Positions 26,606-36,929 of a stretch of 64,000 nucleotides of DNA are shown here, piece after piece. The stretch is from the NCBI RefSeq assembly GCF_036227225.1, contig NZ_CP109444.1, positions 8,041,501 through 8,105,500 of the forward strand, given 5' to 3'. The stretch's first letter is position 1; each line of letters starts with the position of its first letter. The notes beneath the pieces are model-generated. The model made no database searches. It had not been told where the DNA came from and was given only the letters and a program-made list of their open reading frames with translations. This DNA comes from Streptomyces sp. NBC_01478 (lineage in GTDB: Bacteria > Actinomycetota > Actinomycetes > Streptomycetales > Streptomycetaceae). The position numbers were made by a program, and so were the translations under genes.

Positions 26606-29580
26606 GTTCGCCACCGTCTCCGACGACCACCCTCAACGGGGCGCTCCGGGACCGGACTTCGCCGGGAGCGCGGCAGCCACGACCGCCGGGATCCGGCGGC
26701 GGATGGAGCCTGGTCCAGCAACTCGTCCTGGCCCTGGTGTGCGCGGGATACGCCGTCGGTTCCGCGCTCGACTGGGGGTCGGCCCAAGTCGCCCTGATCA
26801 TGGGCGACTTCGGGCTCAGCGCGGCAGCCGGTACCGCCGCCGTCTCGTGCTTCCGCTACGCGCGCAGCCGCCGTATCCGCTTTCGGCCCGCCTGGCTGCT
26901 GTTCTCGCTCTCCTCGGCGATGGCGGCGCTGGGCAACGGGGTGTGGGGGTGGTACGAGGTCGTGCTCCAACGGCCCGTGCCCAGCCCCAGTTTCGCCGAT
27001 CTGTTCTTTCTCTGCTTCGCGCCGCCCGCCATCGTCGGGCTCCTGGTCCTCGCCAAACGGCCCGTCACCAAGGCCGGTTGGGTCTGTCTGGCCCTTGACG
27101 CCTGGCTGATCGGCGGCTCGCTGCTGACGCTGTCCTGGAGCCTCGCGCTGGCCCAGGCCGCCAAGTTCGACGGGCCGAGCGTGGCCCACACCGCGCTGTC
27201 GCTGGCGTACCCGCTGCTCGACATCGCGCTGGTCAGCATGGTGCTCGCGCTGCACTTCCGGAGCTCCTCGGTCAACCGCACCGCGGTGAACACCGCGATC
27301 GGCGCGCTGGCCCTGACGGTCATGTGCGACGCCCTGTTCACCTCGCCGCTGCTCCACAACAACTACCACTCGGGCCAGTTGCTCGACGCGGGCTGGTTCG
27401 CCGGCTCCCTGCTCCTCGCGTACGCCCCGTGGGCCGCGCCCCGGCACACCCGGCCCGAGGACGACGGGCACACGCGCGTGGTGCACGAACACCGGCCCGG
27501 ACAGCGGACCGGCGTCCAGCACCAGGCCGCCGCGCCGGGCGCCGACCAGGGGCGGTATCCGGCCACCCGCCCCATCTCCGGTTCGCTGGCCGCGCTCACC
27601 CCGTATCTCGCCGCCGCCGTCTGCACGCTGGGGATTCTCTACAACGTCCTCAACGGCCGCAGCCCCGACCGCGTGGTGCTCATCACCGCGGGCTGCGTGG
27701 TGCTCGCCCTCGTGGTGCGCCAGGGCATCATGCTGATCGACAACATCACCCTCACCCAGGAACTGGCCCAGAAGGAGAACCACTTCCGCTCCCTGGTGCA
27801 GGGCTCCAGCGACGTCATCATGATCGCCGCTCCGAACGGCATCCTGCGCTACGTCTCCCCGGCCGCCGCCGGCGTCTACGGCAAGCCCGCCGAGGAACTG
27901 GTCGGGACCGAACTGGCCTCGCTCATCCACCCGGAGGACCTGGGCTGTGTGGTGCACGAGGTGCGCCGCTTCCTCACCGCGAACCCCTACGAGGAGTCCA
28001 CGACCCGCATCGAGTGCCGCTTCCGGTCCGGCGACGACGGCTGGCTGAACGTCGAGTCGACGGTCAACCGCCACCACGGCGGCCTGATCTTCAACAGCCG
28101 GGACGTCACCGAACGCGTGCGCCTCCAGGCGCAGTTGCAGCACAACGCCGAACACGACCCGCTCACCGACCTGCCCAACCGCGCGCTGTTCACCAAGCGC
28201 GTCCAGCAGGCCCTCTCCGGCCGCCGCTCCACCGACCGCGGCACGGCCGTCCTCTTCATCGACCTCGACGGCTTCAAGGCCGTCAACGACACCATCGGCC
28301 ACCAGGCCGGCGACGAACTCCTCATCCAGGCCGCCCGCAGGCTCGACGGCGCGGTCCGGCACGGCGACACCGCGTCCCGGCTCGGCGGCGACGAGTTCGC
28401 GGCCCTGATCGTCGGCGACGGCACCCGGGACCGCGCCGCCCGCGAGCGGCACATCATGGAGCTCGCGGACCGCCTGAGAATCACCCTGTCCCAGCCGTAC
28501 CTCATCGACGGCAACGATGTCCGCGTCGCCGCCTCCATCGGCGTCTCCTTCGCCGAACCGGGCCTGGGCGCGGGGGAGTTGCTGCGCAACGCCGACCTCG
28601 CGATGTACCGCGCCAAGGGGGCGGGCAAGGGCCGGGTCGAGCTGTACGCACCGCAGATGCAGCAGGACGTCGTACGGAAGGCGGAACTGGCCACCCGGCT
28701 GCGGGCCGCGCTGCACGACGGGGAGTTCGCGCTGCTGCACCAGCCCGTGGTGTCGCTGGTGGACGGCCGGATCGCGTCGGTCTCCACGCAGGCGCGCTGG
28801 CGGTCGTCGCAGGGCGTGCTGTTCACGCCGGCCGAGTTCCTGCGGGTGGCCGAGGACAGCGACAAGACCGCCGAGCTGGGGCGCTGGATGCTGGAGGAGG
28901 CCGTGGAGCAGGCCGCCGAGCGGACCGCGACCGGCCTCGCCGTGTCCGTCGCCGTGCGGATAAGTGCCCGGCGGCTGCTGGACAAGTCGATGCCGCTCGG
29001 CTCGATCGAGGCCCTGCTGACCCGGCACGGACTGCCGTCCGGTTCGCTGGTGATCGAGCTGTCCGACACCGACCCGCGGGTCTCCCTGGACGAGCTGGAG
29101 CGCCGGCTGACGGCCCTGCGGCGGCTCGGTGTCCGGATCGCCCTCGACGGCTTCGGCAGCGGCTACGCGGCCATCACGACGCTACGGCGGCTGCCCGTCG
29201 ACGTACTGAAACTGGACCGCAGTCTGGTCGAGGGCGTCGTCGAGTCCGCGCGGCTGCACAAGATCACCAGTGGGCTGCTGCGGATCGCCTGCGATCTCGG
29301 GCTCCAGTCCGTGGCCGACGGGGTCGATCTGCCGGAACAGGTGGTCGCCCTGCGCGCGATGGGCTGCACGCACGGGCAGGGCATGGCCTTCTCCGCGCCG
29401 CTGGACGAGTACCGGCTGCGCCGGGCCCTGTCCCGCGGTCACTATCCGGTGCCGCACGGCCCGGCCGAGCCCGCGTTCGCGGGCGGCGCCCTGGGGGTGT
29501 ACACCAGTGGTGTGCCCGCGGTTTTCGGTGGCGGAACGGCCCTCCGTTCACATAATGAGACTCCCGTCCCACCCACTTGA
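26602..29580 (+). CDS. Membrane PAS-GGDEF-(degenerate EAL) diguanylate cyclase
   Basis: A cyclic-di-GMP signalling protein of 992 residues from GTG 26602, chosen because GGGAGGGACC sits just before it; the same frame is open back to GTG 26341 (1079 residues). The N-terminal region has about nine hydrophobic helices, then a linker, a PAS domain (from E-N-H-F-R-S-L-V-Q-G-S-S-D-V), GGDEF with an intact R-L-G-G-D-E-F at about 595, and an EAL-like domain. In the latter the E-A-L motif reads S-T-Q, D-D-F-G is D-G-F-G and V-A-E-G-V-E is V-A-D-G-V-D, so it should lack phosphodiesterase activity. It probably makes cyclic-di-GMP and uses the EAL fold as a sensor. Confidence 0.85.
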   Translation: MSSPPSPTTTLNGALRDRTSPGARQPRPPGSGGGWSLVQQLVLALVCAGYAVGSALDWGSAQVALIMGDFGLSAAAGTAAVSCFRYARSRRIRFRPAWLLFSLSSAMAALGNGVWGWYEVVLQRPVPSPSFADLFFLCFAPPAIVGLLVLAKRPVTKAGWVCLALDAWLIGGSLLTLSWSLALAQAAKFDGPSVAHTALSLAYPLLDIALVSMVLALHFRSSSVNRTAVNTAIGALALTVMCDALFTSPLLHNNYHSGQLLDAGWFAGSLLLAYAPWAAPRHTRPEDDGHTRVVHEHRPGQRTGVQHQAAAPGADQGRYPATRPISGSLAALTPYLAAAVCTLGILYNVLNGRSPDRVVLITAGCVVLALVVRQGIMLIDNITLTQELAQKENHFRSLVQGSSDVIMIAAPNGILRYVSPAAAGVYGKPAEELVGTELASLIHPEDLGCVVHEVRRFLTANPYEESTTRIECRFRSGDDGWLNVESTVNRHHGGLIFNSRDVTERVRLQAQLQHNAEHDPLTDLPNRALFTKRVQQALSGRRSTDRGTAVLFIDLDGFKAVNDTIGHQAGDELLIQAARRLDGAVRHGDTASRLGGDEFAALIVGDGTRDRAARERHIMELADRLRITLSQPYLIDGNDVRVAASIGVSFAEPGLGAGELLRNADLAMYRAKGAGKGRVELYAPQMQQDVVRKAELATRLRAALHDGEFALLHQPVVSLVDGRIASVSTQARWRSSQGVLFTPAEFLRVAEDSDKTAELGRWMLEEAVEQAAERTATGLAVSVAVRISARRLLDKSMPLGSIEALLTRHGLPSGSLVIELSDTDPRVSLDELERRLTALRRLGVRIALDGFGSGYAAITTLRRLPVDVLKLDRSLVEGVVESARLHKITSGLLRIACDLGLQSVADGVDLPEQVVALRAMGCTHGQGMAFSAPLDEYRLRRALSRGHYPVPHGPAEPAFAGGALGVYTSGVPAVFGGGTALRSHNETPVPPT

Positions 29581-29613
29581 CAGTGGATGCGTGCCGGGGG
29601 GAGGGTCATTGCC

Positions 29614-29655
29614 ATGCGCACCCGAATTCTCGTACTTGGAAAGCGCGTCGGCTGA
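29614..29655 (+). CDS. ilvB leader peptide MRTRILVLGKRVG
   Basis: A 13-residue leader peptide beginning at ATG 29614 after a strong GGGGGGAGGG site. It contains Ile, Leu, Val, Leu and a later Val, three of them by codons rare in this genome (ATT, GTA, CTT). It lies 55 bp before a T-run hairpin and 168 bp before ilvB, the standard arrangement for ribosome-mediated attenuation by branched-chain amino-acid starvation. Confidence 0.8.
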   Translation: MRTRILVLGKRVG

Positions 29656-29709
29656 CGCTGGTGACCTCCGGACGGACCCGGAACTCCCAGCGACCGCACC
29701 CGGCGCGCT

Positions 29710-29743
29710 CCCCTCGCTTGCCTCACGGCACGAGGGGTTTTTT
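29710..29743 (+). terminator. ilvB attenuator hairpin
   Basis: CCCCTCG (29710-29716) pairs with CGAGGGG (29731-29737), directly followed by six T. T-runs are rare here, so a true Rho-independent terminator is likely. Ribosome stalling on the leader peptide upstream should prevent its formation and let transcription enter ilvBNC. Confidence 0.75.
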
Positions 29744-29823
29744 GTTGCACAGGAACCAGTCGTGCAGCAGCAGAACCCCGCACAAACCTCGCAAAAACCC
29801 TCAGCATCGAGAAGAGAATGACG

Positions 29824-31671
29824 ATGACCGAGCAGGCCACCGGGGCCCATCCGCAGCCGCGGCCCCGATCCGGAGGACAGCCGTCCGCCCCCGAGCACGT
29901 CACGGGCGCGCAGTCCCTCATCCGCTCTCTTGAGGAAGTCGGGGCCGACACGGTATTCGGCATCCCCGGCGGTGCGATCCTTCCGGCGTACGACCCGCTG
30001 ATGGACTCGACGCGGGTGCGTCACGTGCTGGTCCGCCACGAGCAGGGCGCGGGCCACGCGGCCACCGGTTACGCGCAGGCCACCGGCAAGGTCGGCGTCT
30101 GCATGGCGACCTCAGGGCCCGGCGCCACCAACCTGGTGACCCCGATCGCCGACGCGCACATGGACTCGGTGCCGCTCGTGGCGATCACCGGGCAGGTCGC
30201 GTCGAAGGCGATCGGTACGGACGCCTTCCAGGAGGCGGACATCGTCGGCATCACGATGCCGGTCACCAAGCACAACTTCCTGGTCACCAAGGCCGAGGAC
30301 ATCCCGCGCGTCATCGCGCAGGCCTTCCACATCGCCTCCACCGGCCGCCCGGGCCCGGTGCTGGTCGACATCGCGAAGGACGCCCTCCAGGCGAAGACCA
30401 CCTTCTCCTGGCCGCCGGTCATGGACCTGCCCGGCTACCGCCCGGTGACCAAGCCGCACGCCAAGCAGATCCGCGAGGCCGCCAAGCTGATCACCGCCGC
30501 GAAGCGGCCCGTCCTCTACGTCGGCGGCGGTGTCCTCAAGGCACACGCCACCGCCGAGCTGAAGGTCCTCGCAGAACTCACCGGAGCGCCCGTCACCACC
30601 ACACTGATGGCGCTCGGCGCATTCCCCGACAGTCACGAGCTGCACGTGGGAATGCCGGGCATGCACGGTGCGGTCACCGCCGTCACCGCGCTGCAGAAGG
30701 CCGACCTGATCGTCGCCCTCGGAGCCCGCTTCGACGACCGCGTCACCGGCAAGCTGGACAGCTTCGCGCCCTTCGCGAAGATCGTCCACGCCGACATCGA
30801 CCCGGCCGAGATCGGCAAGAACCGCGCCGCCGACGTGCCGATCGTCGGGGACGCCCGCGAGGTCATCGCCGACCTGGTGCAGGCCGTGCAGAAGGAGCAC
30901 AGCGAGGGCCACACCGGCGACTACAGCGCCTGGTGGAAGGACCTCAACCGCTGGCGCGAGACCTACCCGCTCGGCTACGAGCAGCCCGACAACGGCTCGC
31001 TCTCCCCGCAGCAGGTCATCGAGCGCGTCGGCCAACTCGCCCCGGAGGGAACGATCTTCGCGGCGGGCGTCGGCCAGCACCAGATGTGGGCCGCGCACTA
31101 CATCCAGTACGAGAAGCCGGCGACCTGGCTCAACTCCGGCGGCGCCGGGACGATGGGCTACGCGGTCCCGGCCGCGATGGGCGCCAAGGCCGGAGCGCCG
31201 GACCAGACGGTCTGGGCGATCGACGGCGACGGCTGCTTCCAGATGACCAATCAGGAACTCACCACCTGCGCCCTGAACAACATCCCGATCAAGGTCGCCA
31301 TCATCAACAACGGCGCCCTCGGCATGGTCCGCCAGTGGCAGACCCTGTTCTACAACCAGCGCTACTCCAACACCGTGCTGCACAGCGGCCCGGAGGCCGA
31401 CGGCAAGCAGCCGAGCGCCGGCACGCGCATCCCCGACTTCGTCAAGTTGTCGGAGGCGATGGGCTGTTACGCGATCCGCTGCGAGTCCCCCGACGACCTC
31501 GACAAGGTCATCGAGGAGGCGAACTCGATCAACGACCGCCCCGTCGTGATCGACTTCATCGTCCACGAGGACGCCATGGTGTGGCCGATGGTCGCCGCCG
31601 GCACCTCGAACGACGAGGTCATGTTCGCCCGGGACGTCCGCCCCGACTTCGGCGACAACGAAGACGACTGA
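29824..31671 (+). CDS. ilvB: Acetolactate synthase large subunit
   Basis: The 615-residue catalytic subunit of acetohydroxyacid synthase, which condenses pyruvate with pyruvate or 2-oxobutyrate in Val, Leu and Ile synthesis using TPP and FAD. Visible are the N-terminal TPP activator region with the catalytic Glu in [10 protein letters not shown], the FAD-binding middle domain and the C-terminal G-D-G-C-F-Q-M-T followed by [13 protein letters not shown] use ATG 29824, spaced properly from GAGAAGAGA; ATG 29818 is two codons earlier. ilvN follows after 20 bp. Expression is likely controlled by the leader attenuator. Confidence 0.96.
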   Translation: MTEQATGAHPQPRPRSGGQPSAPEHVTGAQSLIRSLEEVGADTVFGIPGGAILPAYDPLMDSTRVRHVLVRHEQGAGHAATGYAQATGKVGVCMATSGPGATNLVTPIADAHMDSVPLVAITGQVASKAIGTDAFQEADIVGITMPVTKHNFLVTKAEDIPRVIAQAFHIASTGRPGPVLVDIAKDALQAKTTFSWPPVMDLPGYRPVTKPHAKQIREAAKLITAAKRPVLYVGGGVLKAHATAELKVLAELTGAPVTTTLMALGAFPDSHELHVGMPGMHGAVTAVTALQKADLIVALGARFDDRVTGKLDSFAPFAKIVHADIDPAEIGKNRAADVPIVGDAREVIADLVQAVQKEHSEGHTGDYSAWWKDLNRWRETYPLGYEQPDNGSLSPQQVIERVGQLAPEGTIFAAGVGQHQMWAAHYIQYEKPATWLNSGGAGTMGYAVPAAMGAKAGAPDQTVWAIDGDGCFQMTNQELTTCALNNIPIKVAIINNGALGMVRQWQTLFYNQRYSNTVLHSGPEADGKQPSAGTRIPDFVKLSEAMGCYAIRCESPDDLDKVIEEANSINDRPVVIDFIVHEDAMVWPMVAAGTSNDEVMFARDVRPDFGDNEDD

Positions 31672-31691
31672 GCGAGAGAGACGAAAGAGAA

Positions 31692-32219
31692 ATGTCCAAG
31701 CACACGCTCTCCGTCCTGGTGGAGAACAAGCCGGGTGTCCTCGCCCGGATCACCGCCCTGTTCTCCCGGCGCGGCTTCAACATCGACTCCCTCGCCGTCG
31801 GCGTCACCGAGCACCCCGACATCTCCCGCATCACGATCGTGGTGAACGTGATCGAGGCACTCCCGCTCGAACAGGTCACCAAGCAGCTCAACAAGCTCGT
31901 CAACGTGCTGAAGATCGTCGAACTGGAGCCGGGTTCCGCGGTTCAGCGCGAACTCGTTCTGGTGAAGGTGCGCGCCGACAACGAGACGCGCTCCCAGATC
32001 GTCGAGATCGTCCAGCTCTTCCGCGCCAAGACCGTCGACGTCTCCCCGGAGGCCGTCACCGTCGAGGCCACCGGCTCCAGCGACAAGCTGTCCGCCATGC
32101 TCAAGATGCTGGAGCCGTACGGCATCAAGGAGCTGGTCCAGTCCGGCACGATCGCCATCGGCCGCGGCGCCCGCTCCATCACCGACCGCTCGCTGCGCGC
32201 GCTCGACCGCTCCGCGTAG
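31692..32219 (+). CDS. ilvN: Acetolactate synthase small (regulatory) subunit
   Basis: The 175-residue regulatory subunit that confers valine feedback inhibition and raises the activity of IlvB. An ACT domain fills residues 3-80 (L-S-V-L-V-E-N-K-P-G-V-L-A-R-I), and the C-terminal ALS_ss_C domain ends near I-A-I-G-R-G. It starts at ATG 31692 after GAAAGAGAA. It is placed between ilvB and ilvC; a 111-bp gap precedes ilvC. Confidence 0.97.
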   Translation: MSKHTLSVLVENKPGVLARITALFSRRGFNIDSLAVGVTEHPDISRITIVVNVIEALPLEQVTKQLNKLVNVLKIVELEPGSAVQRELVLVKVRADNETRSQIVEIVQLFRAKTVDVSPEAVTVEATGSSDKLSAMLKMLEPYGIKELVQSGTIAIGRGARSITDRSLRALDRSA

Positions 32220-33329
<1,110 letters not shown>

Positions 33330-33342
33330 GCCCGAAGGGCCG

Positions 33343-33373
33343 AGGGGCCGGAGCGAGCGCTCCGGCCCCTTTG
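33343..33373 (+). terminator. ilvC terminator
   Basis: A 13-bp perfect inverted repeat (33343-33355 and 33358-33370) followed by TTTG, 13 bp after the ilvC stop. It separates ilvBNC from serA, which then needs its own promoter in the 190-bp gap. Confidence 0.75.
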
Positions 33374-33559
33374 TCCAACCCGTCCAGCCTCGGACGGGTG
33401 ATCCTTCCGCAGAGGCGCAGGACGACTGTCGGAGCGCCACTACACTGCCGTACTAATACGCGTCAGGCCCACAGCGTCGTGCGTCTCCGCGGCTAGCCCC
33501 TCCACCGCCTGCGGCCGTCGGGACGGCCGTCCGCACGCAATGGACTTGTGAGGACTCAC

Positions 33560-35149
33560 GTGAGCTCGAAACCTGTCGTACTCATCGCTGAAGAGCTGTC
33601 GCCCGCGACGGTGGACGCTCTCGGCCCGGACTTCGAGATCCGCCACTGCAACGGCGCGGACCGGGGCGAGCTGCTCCCCGCGATCGCCGACGTGGACGCG
33701 ATCCTGATCCGTTCGGCCACCAAGGTCGACGCCGAAGCGGTCGCCGCCGCACGGAAGTTGAAGGTCGTCGCACGAGCCGGCGTCGGCCTGGACAACGTGG
33801 ACGTCTCCGCCGCCACCAAGGCCGGCGTGATGGTCGTCAACGCCCCCACCTCGAACATCGTCACCGCCGCCGAGCTGGCCTGCGGTCTGCTGCTGGCGAC
33901 CGCACGCCACATCCCGCAGGCCAACGCCGCGCTGAAGAACGGCGAGTGGAAGCGCAGCAAGTACACGGGCGTGGAGCTGGCCGAGAAGACCCTGGGTGTG
34001 GTGGGTCTGGGACGCATCGGCGCCCTCGTGGCGCAGCGCATGTCCGCGTTCGGGATGAAGGTCGTCGCCTACGACCCCTACATCCAGCCCGCGCGGGCTG
34101 CCCAGATGGGCGTCAAGATCCTGTCGCTGGACGAGCTGCTCGAAGTCTCCGACTTCATCACCGTGCACCTGCCCAAGACCCCCGAGACGGTCGGTCTGAT
34201 CGGCGACGAGGCGCTGCGCAAGGTCAAGCCGACCGTGCGCATCGTCAACGCCGCGCGCGGCGGGATCGTCGACGAGGAGGCGCTGTACTCCGCGCTCAAG
34301 GAGGGCCGCGTCGCCGGCGCCGGCCTCGACGTGTACGCGAAGGAGCCCTGCACGGACTCCCCGCTGTTCGAGTTCGACCAGGTCGTCTCCACCCCGCACC
34401 TCGGCGCCTCCACGGACGAGGCGCAGGAGAAGGCCGGTGTCTCGGTCGCCAGGTCGGTGCGCCTCGCGCTCGCCGGTGAACTCGTCCCCGACGCGGTCAA
34501 CGTCCAGGGCGGCGTCATCGCCGAGGACGTCAAGCCCGGCCTCCCGCTCGCCGAGAAGCTCGGCCGCATCTTCACCGCCCTCGCGGGCGAGGTCGCGGTC
34601 CGGCTCGACGTCGAGGTCTACGGCGAGATCACCCAGCACGACGTCAAGGTGCTCGAACTCTCCGCGCTCAAGGGCGTGTTCGAGGACGTCGTCGCCGAGA
34701 CGGTGTCGTACGTCAACGCTCCGCTGTTCGCGCAGGAGCGGGGGGTCGAGGTACGGCTGACGACCAGCTCGGAGTCGGCCGACCACCGCAACGTCGTCAC
34801 CGTGCGCGGCACGCTCGGCAGCGGCGAGGAGGTCTCTGTCTCCGGCACGCTGGCCGGTCCCAAGAACCTGCAGAAGATCGTCGCGGTCGGCGACTACGAC
34901 GTCGACCTCGCGCTCGCCGACCACATGGTGGTCCTGCGGTACGAGGACCGGCCCGGGGTTGTCGGCACGGTCGGTCGTGTCTTCGGTGAGGCCGGGATCA
35001 ACATCGCCGGGATGCAGGTGTCGCGGTCGGTGGCGGGTGGCGAGGCGTTGGCCGTGCTGACCGTTGATGACACGGTCGCGGCGGGTGTGCTGGCGGAGGT
35101 GGCCGAGGAGATCGGCGCGACGTCGGCTCGTTCGGTGAACCTGGTCTGA
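33560..35149 (+). CDS. serA: D-3-phosphoglycerate dehydrogenase
   Basis: The 529-residue long form of SerA, first enzyme of serine synthesis. It has the NAD-binding G-L-G-R-I-G-A-L-V-A, the catalytic Arg in N-A-A-R-G-G-I-V, Glu in V-Y-A-K-E-P, and His in T-P-H-L-G-A-S-T, followed by an intervening domain and a C-terminal ACT domain (V-L-R-Y-E-D-R-P-G-V-V-G-T-V) for serine inhibition. I chose GTG 33560 since GAGGAC precedes it; GTG 33548 is in frame. A strong bidirectional hairpin follows. Confidence 0.96.
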   Translation: MSSKPVVLIAEELSPATVDALGPDFEIRHCNGADRGELLPAIADVDAILIRSATKVDAEAVAAARKLKVVARAGVGLDNVDVSAATKAGVMVVNAPTSNIVTAAELACGLLLATARHIPQANAALKNGEWKRSKYTGVELAEKTLGVVGLGRIGALVAQRMSAFGMKVVAYDPYIQPARAAQMGVKILSLDELLEVSDFITVHLPKTPETVGLIGDEALRKVKPTVRIVNAARGGIVDEEALYSALKEGRVAGAGLDVYAKEPCTDSPLFEFDQVVSTPHLGASTDEAQEKAGVSVARSVRLALAGELVPDAVNVQGGVIAEDVKPGLPLAEKLGRIFTALAGEVAVRLDVEVYGEITQHDVKVLELSALKGVFEDVVAETVSYVNAPLFAQERGVEVRLTTSSESADHRNVVTVRGTLGSGEEVSVSGTLAGPKNLQKIVAVGDYDVDLALADHMVVLRYEDRPGVVGTVGRVFGEAGINIAGMQVSRSVAGGEALAVLTVDDTVAAGVLAEVAEEIGATSARSVNLV

Positions 35150-35199
35150 GGTTCCTGTCTGATGTCGCCGACTGACGTTGCTGTCTGACGTTTCACGTG

Positions 35200-35244
35200 A
35201 ACGCCGGGTGGGCTGAGGAGATGATCCTCAACCCACCCGGCGTT
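35200..35244. terminator. Bidirectional terminator between serA and the MFS gene
   Basis: 20-bp arms (35200-35219 and 35225-35244) with a single mismatch and a GATGA loop, midway between the serA stop and the stop of the convergent transporter. It probably stops transcription from both sides. Confidence 0.8.
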
Positions 35245-35260
35245 TCTGTGTAGTTGGGGG

Positions 35261-36832
35261 TCACGCCTCCGCCTTCTGCGGCTCCGCCGCGGCCGGATCG
35301 GGTGTCTGGGCCTGGATTCCCCGCAGGGTCCGCGCCGCCGCGAAAGCGGCCCCCAGCAGCAGCACCGCCCCCGCGATCGCCGCCCCGTGCATGCCGTCGG
35401 TGAAGGCCTCCCGGGCGGTCGCGGTCAGGGCGTCTCCCGTGCGCCCCGGTAGCTGCCGGGCGACGGCGAGGGCGCCGCCGAGGGTCTCGTGGGCCGGGGC
35501 GGGGGCCGAGGCCGGGATGCCGTGGCGGTAGACGGCCGTACCGATGGAGCCGAGGAGGGCCATGCCGAGCGCGCCGCCGAACTCGGCTCCCGTTTCCATC
35601 AGTGAGGACGCCACGCCCGCCTTCTCCACCGGCGCGCTGCCCATCGCGAGGTCCATGATCTGGGACATCACCATGACGATCCCGGAGGCGAGGACACCGG
35701 CCGCGGCCAGGGCCGGCCACAGCGAGTCCGTGCCGACCAGGGCGAGCATGCCGTAGCCGCCGGAGGCGAGGGCGAAGCCGGCCGCGACGACGTAGGCGCG
35801 GTCAACTCCCTTCTGCACGAGGGTCGTTGCCAGCGGGGCCGCCATGCCGATCGGCACCGAGGGGAGCAGCGCCCACAGGGCCGCCTCCATCGCGCTCTTG
35901 CCGAGCACCGACTGCAGGTACTGCGTGGTGAAGAAGGCCGAGCCCATCATGCCGAAGGCGGAGACGAGGTTGAGGACGACCGAGGGGGCGAAGCCACGAC
36001 CGCGGAAGAGGGTGGGGTCGATCATCGGGGAGGCGGCGGTGCGCTGGCGGTGGACGAACAGGGCCGCGAAGAGCAGGCCGACGGTGACCGAGACGACGTA
36101 CTGGACGTGCCAGCCCTCGGAGGGGATCTCCTTGAGGCCGTAGATCACGGGCAGCACGGCGGCCAGCGACAGCGGGACGCTCGGCCAGTCGAAGCGGCCG
36201 GGGGCGGGGTTCTTGGACTCGGGGAGCAGGAACGGGCCGATGAGCAGGAGCAGGGCCATCGCGGGCAGGTTGATCAGGAAGACCGAGCCCCACCAGAAGT
36301 ACTGGACCAGGACACCGCTCAGCACCGAGCCGAGCGCGACGCCGGCGGTCATCACGCCGGACCACAGACCGATCGCCTTCGCGCGCTGGCCGGGGTCGGT
36401 GAACATCGTGCGCAGCAGCGCCATCGTCGAGGGCATCAGGGTCGCGCCGCCGATGCCGAGGACCGCGCGGGCGGCGATCAGGGTCTCGGCGCTGTTCGCG
36501 TAGGCCGCGATGAGGGACGCGGTGCCGAACGCCGCCGCGCCGATCAGGAGGAGCCGGCGGCGGCCGATGCGGTCGCCGATCGAGCCCATCGTCATCAGCA
36601 GGCCGGCCAGCACGAAGGCGTAGATGTCGAAGATCCACAGTTGCTGGGTGCCGCTGGGTTCCAGGTCGGCGCTGATCGCCGGGATGGCGAAGTAGAGGAC
36701 GGAGACGTCCATGGAGACCAGCAGCAGCGGCAGCATCAGGACGCCGAGGGCGGTCCATTCGCGGCGGCCGGCAAGGGAGTTGGGGGTGCCCACGGGGTTC
36801 GTCGCGTTCGTCGAGCTCGGTGAGTTCGTCAT
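35261..36832 (-). CDS. MFS transporter, DHA2 family (14 helices, SmvA/QacA-like)
   Basis: A 523-residue drug:proton antiporter of the 14-helix DHA2 family. The antiporter motif is G-S-I-G-D-R-I-G-R-R-R-L-L after helix 2, with the motif-C-like G-V-A-L-G-S-V-L-S-G-V in helix 5 and the early M-D-V-S-V-L-Y-F-A-I-P signature seen in QacA-type pumps. Start is ATG 36832 (MTNSPSS). It is divergent from a TetR gene across a region with phased repeats, so it is probably repressed by it. Cationic dyes and antiseptics are typical substrates of relatives. Confidence 0.9.
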   Translation of the reverse strand: MTNSPSSTNATNPVGTPNSLAGRREWTALGVLMLPLLLVSMDVSVLYFAIPAISADLEPSGTQQLWIFDIYAFVLAGLLMTMGSIGDRIGRRRLLLIGAAAFGTASLIAAYANSAETLIAARAVLGIGGATLMPSTMALLRTMFTDPGQRAKAIGLWSGVMTAGVALGSVLSGVLVQYFWWGSVFLINLPAMALLLLIGPFLLPESKNPAPGRFDWPSVPLSLAAVLPVIYGLKEIPSEGWHVQYVVSVTVGLLFAALFVHRQRTAASPMIDPTLFRGRGFAPSVVLNLVSAFGMMGSAFFTTQYLQSVLGKSAMEAALWALLPSVPIGMAAPLATTLVQKGVDRAYVVAAGFALASGGYGMLALVGTDSLWPALAAAGVLASGIVMVMSQIMDLAMGSAPVEKAGVASSLMETGAEFGGALGMALLGSIGTAVYRHGIPASAPAPAHETLGGALAVARQLPGRTGDALTATAREAFTDGMHGAAIAGAVLLLGAAFAAARTLRGIQAQTPDPAAAEPQKAEA

Positions 36833-36850
36833 GAGAGCGAATGTACGCAC

Positions 36851-36905
36851 GTCCTAAACGCTTGTCTAGAACGTTTGTATAAATCGTGCGTCTAGGACGG
36901 CTGTA
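36851..36905. promoter_or_regulatory. Repeated operator region between MFS pump and TetR
   Basis: Three related boxes: GTCCTAAACGCTTGT at 36851, GTCTAGAACGTTTGTA at 36864 and GTCTAGGACGGCTGTA at 36890. Their starts are 13 and 26 bp apart. CGTCCTA and TAGGACG at the outer ends are inverted. Probable binding region for the adjacent TetR protein, covering both promoters. Confidence 0.55.
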
Positions 36906-36929
36906 TGGATCGGCGGTAGGGTGGCGGGC

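Noticed and set aside
26545..29028. 827-codon minus-strand frame
   Set aside because: Antisense to the PAS-GGDEF protein, no recognisable domain.
29581..29823. T-box or riboswitch before ilvB
   Set aside because: No T-box core sequence is seen; a coding leader with branched-chain codons and a T-run hairpin explains the region.
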